A DNA stretch of 25,311 bases from Chlamydiae bacterium RIFCSPHIGHO2_12_FULL_49_9 (GTDB lineage Bacteria; Chlamydiota; Chlamydiia; Chlamydiales; SM23-39), in the NCBI GenBank assembly GCA_001794935.1, contig MGLY01000047.1:514-25824 (forward strand), in the 5' to 3' direction. The translations under genes were made by a program, and so were the position numbers. Shown here piece by piece: positions 22,406 to 25,311 of the stretch. The notes beneath the pieces were generated by a model that was not told where the DNA came from, ran no database searches, and worked only from the letters and a program-made list of their open reading frames with translations. Positions within the stretch are counted from its first letter, which is position 1; each line of letters starts with the position of its first letter.

Positions 22406-22897
22406 GTGAGATATTTAAAGCATTTTTTTGTCTTGTTCTTGACGATTTTCTTTGCCAACTATCTTCTTCCGGGGGTCGATGCGGTGAGCCGCACAAAATT
22501 GCCTTTCATCGGGGGAGATCTTCTTTTTGCCATCGGATTGGCCCTCCTAAACGCCGTTGTTTATCCGATAGTCAAGCTCATCGAGCCGAATCACAGCTTG
22601 TCTCGTCTGGCTGCCGCTTCTTTCGTTCTCAACTTTGTCTCTTACGCTCTAGTGAAGTTCATTCCGGTGGGTATTCAGATCTCGACGGTGGAAGGATATC
22701 TCTTCGTCTCTGTCGTTGTATCGGGAGGGGGGTTTTTGACGAATTATCTGGAAATGAAACAGCAGTCCCCTCAGAATTTGGATTTGGAGCAGGCGGCTGT
22801 TCCCATAATAAAGCAAGAAAGTCCAAATTGTGAGGCGAAGCCGACGCAGACAAAAGCCGATCCTTCAGGTTGTTTCGGTATAAACCCAGAGCCTTGA
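22406..22897 (+). CDS. phage-holin-4-like membrane protein, copy 1
   Basis: 163 residues from the GTG at 22406, chosen because AGAGAGGG lies just upstream and the protein then begins directly with its first helix. A TTG at 22358 would add 16 residues, mostly basic. Four hydrophobic segments with the family pattern are present: NYLLPGV after helix one, GGDLLFAIGLALLNAVVYPIVKL, a third helix with FVLNFVSYALVKFIPVG, and a Gly-rich fourth. This matches the small Phage_holin_4_2 type membrane family, widespread in bacterial chromosomes with unknown function. A hydrophilic tail (about 115-163) is unusual. The stop overlaps the next start as TGATG. Confidence 0.78.
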   Translation: MRYLKHFFVLFLTIFFANYLLPGVDAVSRTKLPFIGGDLLFAIGLALLNAVVYPIVKLIEPNHSLSRLAAASFVLNFVSYALVKFIPVGIQISTVEGYLFVSVVVSGGGFLTNYLEMKQQSPQNLDLEQAAVPIIKQESPNCEAKPTQTKADPSGCFGINPEP

Positions 22898-23268
22898 TGA
22901 ATTACGTCCGAAGTCTTTTTCTCAATTTCCTCGTCGTCTTTTTCGTCGATCGGGCAGCACCGGGGCTGGAAATCACCTACTTCGAGCAGGTGCCCAATAT
23001 CGGCGCGGATATTCTCTTTTCCCTCATCGTCGGATTTCTCAACGCCTCGGTTTTTCCCTTCTTGACCATTTTGGAGCTGAAAGTCTCCAAGCAAAAGCTC
23101 GCTCTCTATACGCTGATCATCAGCTTTGGGGCTTTTGGAATCATCGCCCTTATTCCCTTCGGAGTCAGGGTGGTGAGCTTTCTCGGATTTTTAGTAGGAG
23201 GAACTGTTGTTTGGGCGGTCGCTTACTTCACGAACTTTCTCGAGTGGCAGCAGGGACGCAATAGTTAA
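22897..23268 (+). CDS. phage-holin-4-like membrane protein, copy 2
   Basis: 123 residues from the ATG at 22897, which overlaps the stop of copy 1 by one base (TGATG), so translation is probably reinitiated. It is a clear paralogue: FLVVFFVDRAAPGLE, then NIGADILFSLIVGFLNASVFPFL aligns with the GGDLLFA to NAVVYP block of copy 1, followed by FGIIALIPFGVRV and a last helix ending TNFLEWQQ (compare TNYLEMKQQ in copy 1). It lacks the hydrophilic tail of copy 1. The two may form a heteromeric membrane unit. The stop overlaps the MFS gene by four bases. Confidence 0.8.
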   Translation: MNYVRSLFLNFLVVFFVDRAAPGLEITYFEQVPNIGADILFSLIVGFLNASVFPFLTILELKVSKQKLALYTLIISFGAFGIIALIPFGVRVVSFLGFLVGGTVVWAVAYFTNFLEWQQGRNS

Positions 23269-24434
23269 CCGTCTTTCTCTGTATTCTCTCTGGTAAGTTC
23301 TTTCTTCTCCTCTCTTCCGAATACCCCAATTGCGCCCAAAGCTAAAGAGACTCCCGCAAGAAAATAAAACAGGCTCAAATGTCCGAAATGGCCCATTGCC
23401 ACCGAGGCTAGAAAGGGCCCTACCACAGCGCCGATGCTATAAGAGAGGACGAATCCTCCTGTCGCAGCGACGATTTCGCTCTCCTGAAACTTTTGGCAAG
23501 CGTACGCCATGCTGAGAGGATAGATCGTGAAAGAAAAACCGCCGAAAAACCAGGCGAGGATCAAAAGAAGCCAAGAGGTTGCAGACGTCAATGTAATGCC
23601 GATTGCGAAAACCGCGCTTAAAAAACTCGCCGTATAAAGAGCGCGTCTCCGATTGCCTTTATCTCCCCAAAGGCCAAGAGGCCATTGAAGACTTAAGCCC
23701 CCAAAGACCACAACTGCCATCAGTGTGCCAATTTGGGAGACGCTCATCCCGATGTCTTTTGCATAGACCGGAATGAGGCCGTAAATCGTTCCGAGAACCG
23801 CCCCAGAGACAACGCTTCCGACAAATCCGAACGGAGACGCCTTAAAGAGCTGGATTGGAGTCAGTGCATCGTGCTTTTCCAGTTTTGGCGCGCCGTTTGT
23901 TTTAAAAGTGAGCGGCAAGATCGAAAGAGCGGAAAGGATTGCCGCGATGCAAAAAGGGGAGAGAGTCATCGGATCGGAGATTTTGATCAGGAGTTGGCCT
24001 CCCGAGAGAGCCCCGTAGAAAACGGCGAGATAAATGGAGAGGGCGGTGCCCCTTTTTTGGGGACCGCTTTGCATGAGGAGCCAGCTCTCGACGACGATGA
24101 AAATCCCAGAAAGACAGATCCCGCCGATGAAGCGGAAAAAAGCCCAATACCAAGGGTTGATCCAAATCGCTTGCATTAAAACGGATGCGGTTGAAATCCC
24201 CGCCAAAACCATAAATGCGTAAGTGTGGCCTACCTTTGCGATCCAGCGATCGATTTTCAATGAGCCAATCAAAATCCCCGCGTAAAAGACCGAGGTCAGA
24301 AGGCCGATCACTTCTGTGCTATATCCTTCAATATCAAGGCGGATCGACACGAATGTATTGAACAGCCCGCTCGCGAGCATAAGGAACACAAGCCCTAAAA
24401 GGGGAGGAGTCAGCGATCGGATTAGCGTAAACAT
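23265..24434 (-). CDS. MFS transporter, YcaD-like
   Basis: 389 residues with 12 hydrophobic segments in two halves, typical of the major facilitator superfamily. The helix 2-3 loop carries a GSLKIDRWIAKVGH segment in place of the classic GxLaDrxGrk. The second half has GGLSLQWPLGLWGDKGNRRRAL, the matching loop motif, which resembles the YcaD/UMF-type group. FRFIGGICLSGIFIVVESWL in helix 4 also fits YcaD-like proteins. The substrate cannot be predicted. The TAA overlaps that of the convergent holin-like gene. The upstream region is AT-rich (24435-24575) and shared with a divergent gene. Confidence 0.88.
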   Translation of the reverse strand: MFTLIRSLTPPLLGLVFLMLASGLFNTFVSIRLDIEGYSTEVIGLLTSVFYAGILIGSLKIDRWIAKVGHTYAFMVLAGISTASVLMQAIWINPWYWAFFRFIGGICLSGIFIVVESWLLMQSGPQKRGTALSIYLAVFYGALSGGQLLIKISDPMTLSPFCIAAILSALSILPLTFKTNGAPKLEKHDALTPIQLFKASPFGFVGSVVSGAVLGTIYGLIPVYAKDIGMSVSQIGTLMAVVVFGGLSLQWPLGLWGDKGNRRRALYTASFLSAVFAIGITLTSATSWLLLILAWFFGGFSFTIYPLSMAYACQKFQESEIVAATGGFVLSYSIGAVVGPFLASVAMGHFGHLSLFYFLAGVSLALGAIGVFGREEKKELTRENTEKDG

Positions 24435-24524
24435 ATATATCTTATATTTGCCAAAAACATCTATTTTTACAAGGCTTTAATAATTAATATGTTTTTGATA
24501 GTTATATAATTAATTTGCAAAAAG

Positions 24525-24554
24525 TTGAAACAAATTAGTTTTATATATGATAAT
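24525..24554 (+). promoter_or_regulatory. possible sigma70-like promoter
   Basis: TTGAAA (24525-24530), an 18-bp spacer and GATAAT (24549-24554) in an AT-rich stretch. The start of transcription would be near 24561, about 15 bases before the ATG at 24576. Confidence 0.4.
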
Positions 24555-24575
24555 CATGTTGTGGGTGGCTGGTCT

Positions 24576-25311
24576 ATGGCATTAAAAGGTGTTGATGCCC
24601 TTAGCTTTCAAGAAGCTATGGGCAATTTAGCGGCAATTATGGAGATCAACATGGATGATCCTCCATCGATCGCGATCGTCAAAAAAGTTCAGATCACAAT
24701 CGACAAAGACGCTTTCGGTTTGGATGCAAAAGAGTGGCTTGCTGGAGAGGGGCCCGATTCTCTGCTTGATGTTTTAGATGTTACTCATAGAGCGATTTAC
24801 GATCACTTGGTCCGTTTGAAAGAGAGCCCCGAGATCGACTGGACTAAAGAAAAAAACCTCAGGGGCGTCAGATCGATTATGGCTCTTGTCGGCGAATCGG
24901 CCGCCAAGTTGGAAGCTTATCTCGCCTACCGCCTCGGAGAACCCCTCCTAAAAAAAATCATCAGCCGCCCAGATTATAAGGCGATCGAGCGGTTCTACAA
25001 GAGCGCATTTAAAACTGAGGAGGGTGAAGAGTGGGAAGAAGAGGCGATCTCTCAAGCCCCCCACCTCGATAAAGATTTCCAGTCGGTAAAGCAAGATAAA
25101 GAGTATGAGCTCTTCTACATCCGCAATGAAGAGGGAGAGCCTTACTTTAGCCCCGAGCTTTTAAGAAATATCAAGGTCGCTCTCGACTTTTCAGGAGAGG
25201 CTGAGCTTTTTGAAGAGGATCCGCTTCTCAAAGTGCGCGCCCTGAGAGATAAAGATCTCCATGCATCGGCGAGCCAGATTCTAGCCGGCAGCGAATCTTT
25301 AATCTCCGAGT
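24576..25311 (+). CDS. cytosolic protein, unknown function (3' end outside window)
   Basis: An open frame of 245 codons runs from ATG 24576 to the window edge without a stop. It begins MALKGVDALSFQEAMGNLAA and is acidic and helical, with no signal or membrane segment. Distinct stretches include IDWTKEKNLRGVRSIMALVG (near 95-114) and EEGEEWEEEAISQAPHLDKD (near 150-169). I do not recognise the family. An in-frame GTG at 24561 is an alternative start. GGGTGG about eight bases before the ATG may help ribosome binding. The base composition and codon use match the rest of the window. Confidence 0.75.
   Translation, partial: MALKGVDALSFQEAMGNLAAIMEINMDDPPSIAIVKKVQITIDKDAFGLDAKEWLAGEGPDSLLDVLDVTHRAIYDHLVRLKESPEIDWTKEKNLRGVRSIMALVGESAAKLEAYLAYRLGEPLLKKIISRPDYKAIERFYKSAFKTEEGEEWEEEAISQAPHLDKDFQSVKQDKEYELFYIRNEEGEPYFSPELLRNIKVALDFSGEAELFEEDPLLKVRALRDKDLHASASQILAGSESLISE

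Noticed and set aside
1..25311. CRISPR array, transposase, integrase or attachment site
   Set aside because: No regularly spaced direct repeats and no recombinase motif were seen; the repeats found are inverted, or occur as a single pair.

Overview
The window is a gene-dense bacterial chromosome segment. The closest fit I can argue for is an environmental (amoeba-associated) member of the Chlamydiae. That is an inference: many predicted proteins are exported or membrane-bound orphans, one has the two-lobed hydrophobic region typical of chlamydial inclusion-membrane proteins, transporters for phosphate, nucleobases and peptides are scattered among them, and there is a eukaryote-like inositol oxygenase. 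No rRNA, tRNA or single marker gene in the window settles the taxonomy. I see no CRISPR array, no transposase and no phage module.

Layout. 1-217 is a non-coding array of seven back-to-back stem-loops. 300-4710 holds a small membrane protein, a Ca2+-type P-ATPase, a convergent PiT phosphate permease and an exported cyclophilin. 4694-7082 (minus strand) has an AzgA/GhxP-like nucleobase permease and an M48-like protein that has lost its catalytic HE pair; a 171-bp palindromic element lies between them. 7256-9131 has a DUF1761 membrane protein with a good terminator, then a GT-B glycosyltransferase-like protein behind a strong promoter. 9025-10369 (minus strand) is an overlapping pair of paralogues, one with a Sec signal and one with an Inc-like double membrane segment.

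10483-16739 is a tightly packed seven-gene plus-strand block: three tandem exported kinase-like paralogues, an exported myo-inositol oxygenase, a YihY/BrkB membrane protein, a class I mannose-6-phosphate isomerase lacking one zinc-ligand His, and an alpha/beta hydrolase. Neighbours overlap by 4 to 29 bases except for one 51-bp gap. This block is the best candidate for an undescribed system: exported kinase-like proteins translationally coupled to an enzyme that converts myo-inositol to glucuronate. The block ends inside a second 171-bp near-perfect palindrome.

16893-20502 holds three secreted or orphan proteins separated by a six-hairpin array. 20585-22345 is an OppA-like lipoprotein whose 5' end runs through a third large palindrome (182 bp). 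22406-24434 has a coupled pair of phage-holin-4-like membrane proteins and a convergent YcaD-type MFS transporter. A conserved-looking cytosolic protein runs off the right edge from 24576.

Two non-coding themes recur. Large fold-back elements or hairpin arrays sit exactly at gene ends, supplying stop codons or abutting start codons (1-217, 5959-6129, 16724-16894, 18207-18399, 22146-22327). Several sigma70-like promoters lie so close to the start codon that very short or leaderless mRNAs are predicted.
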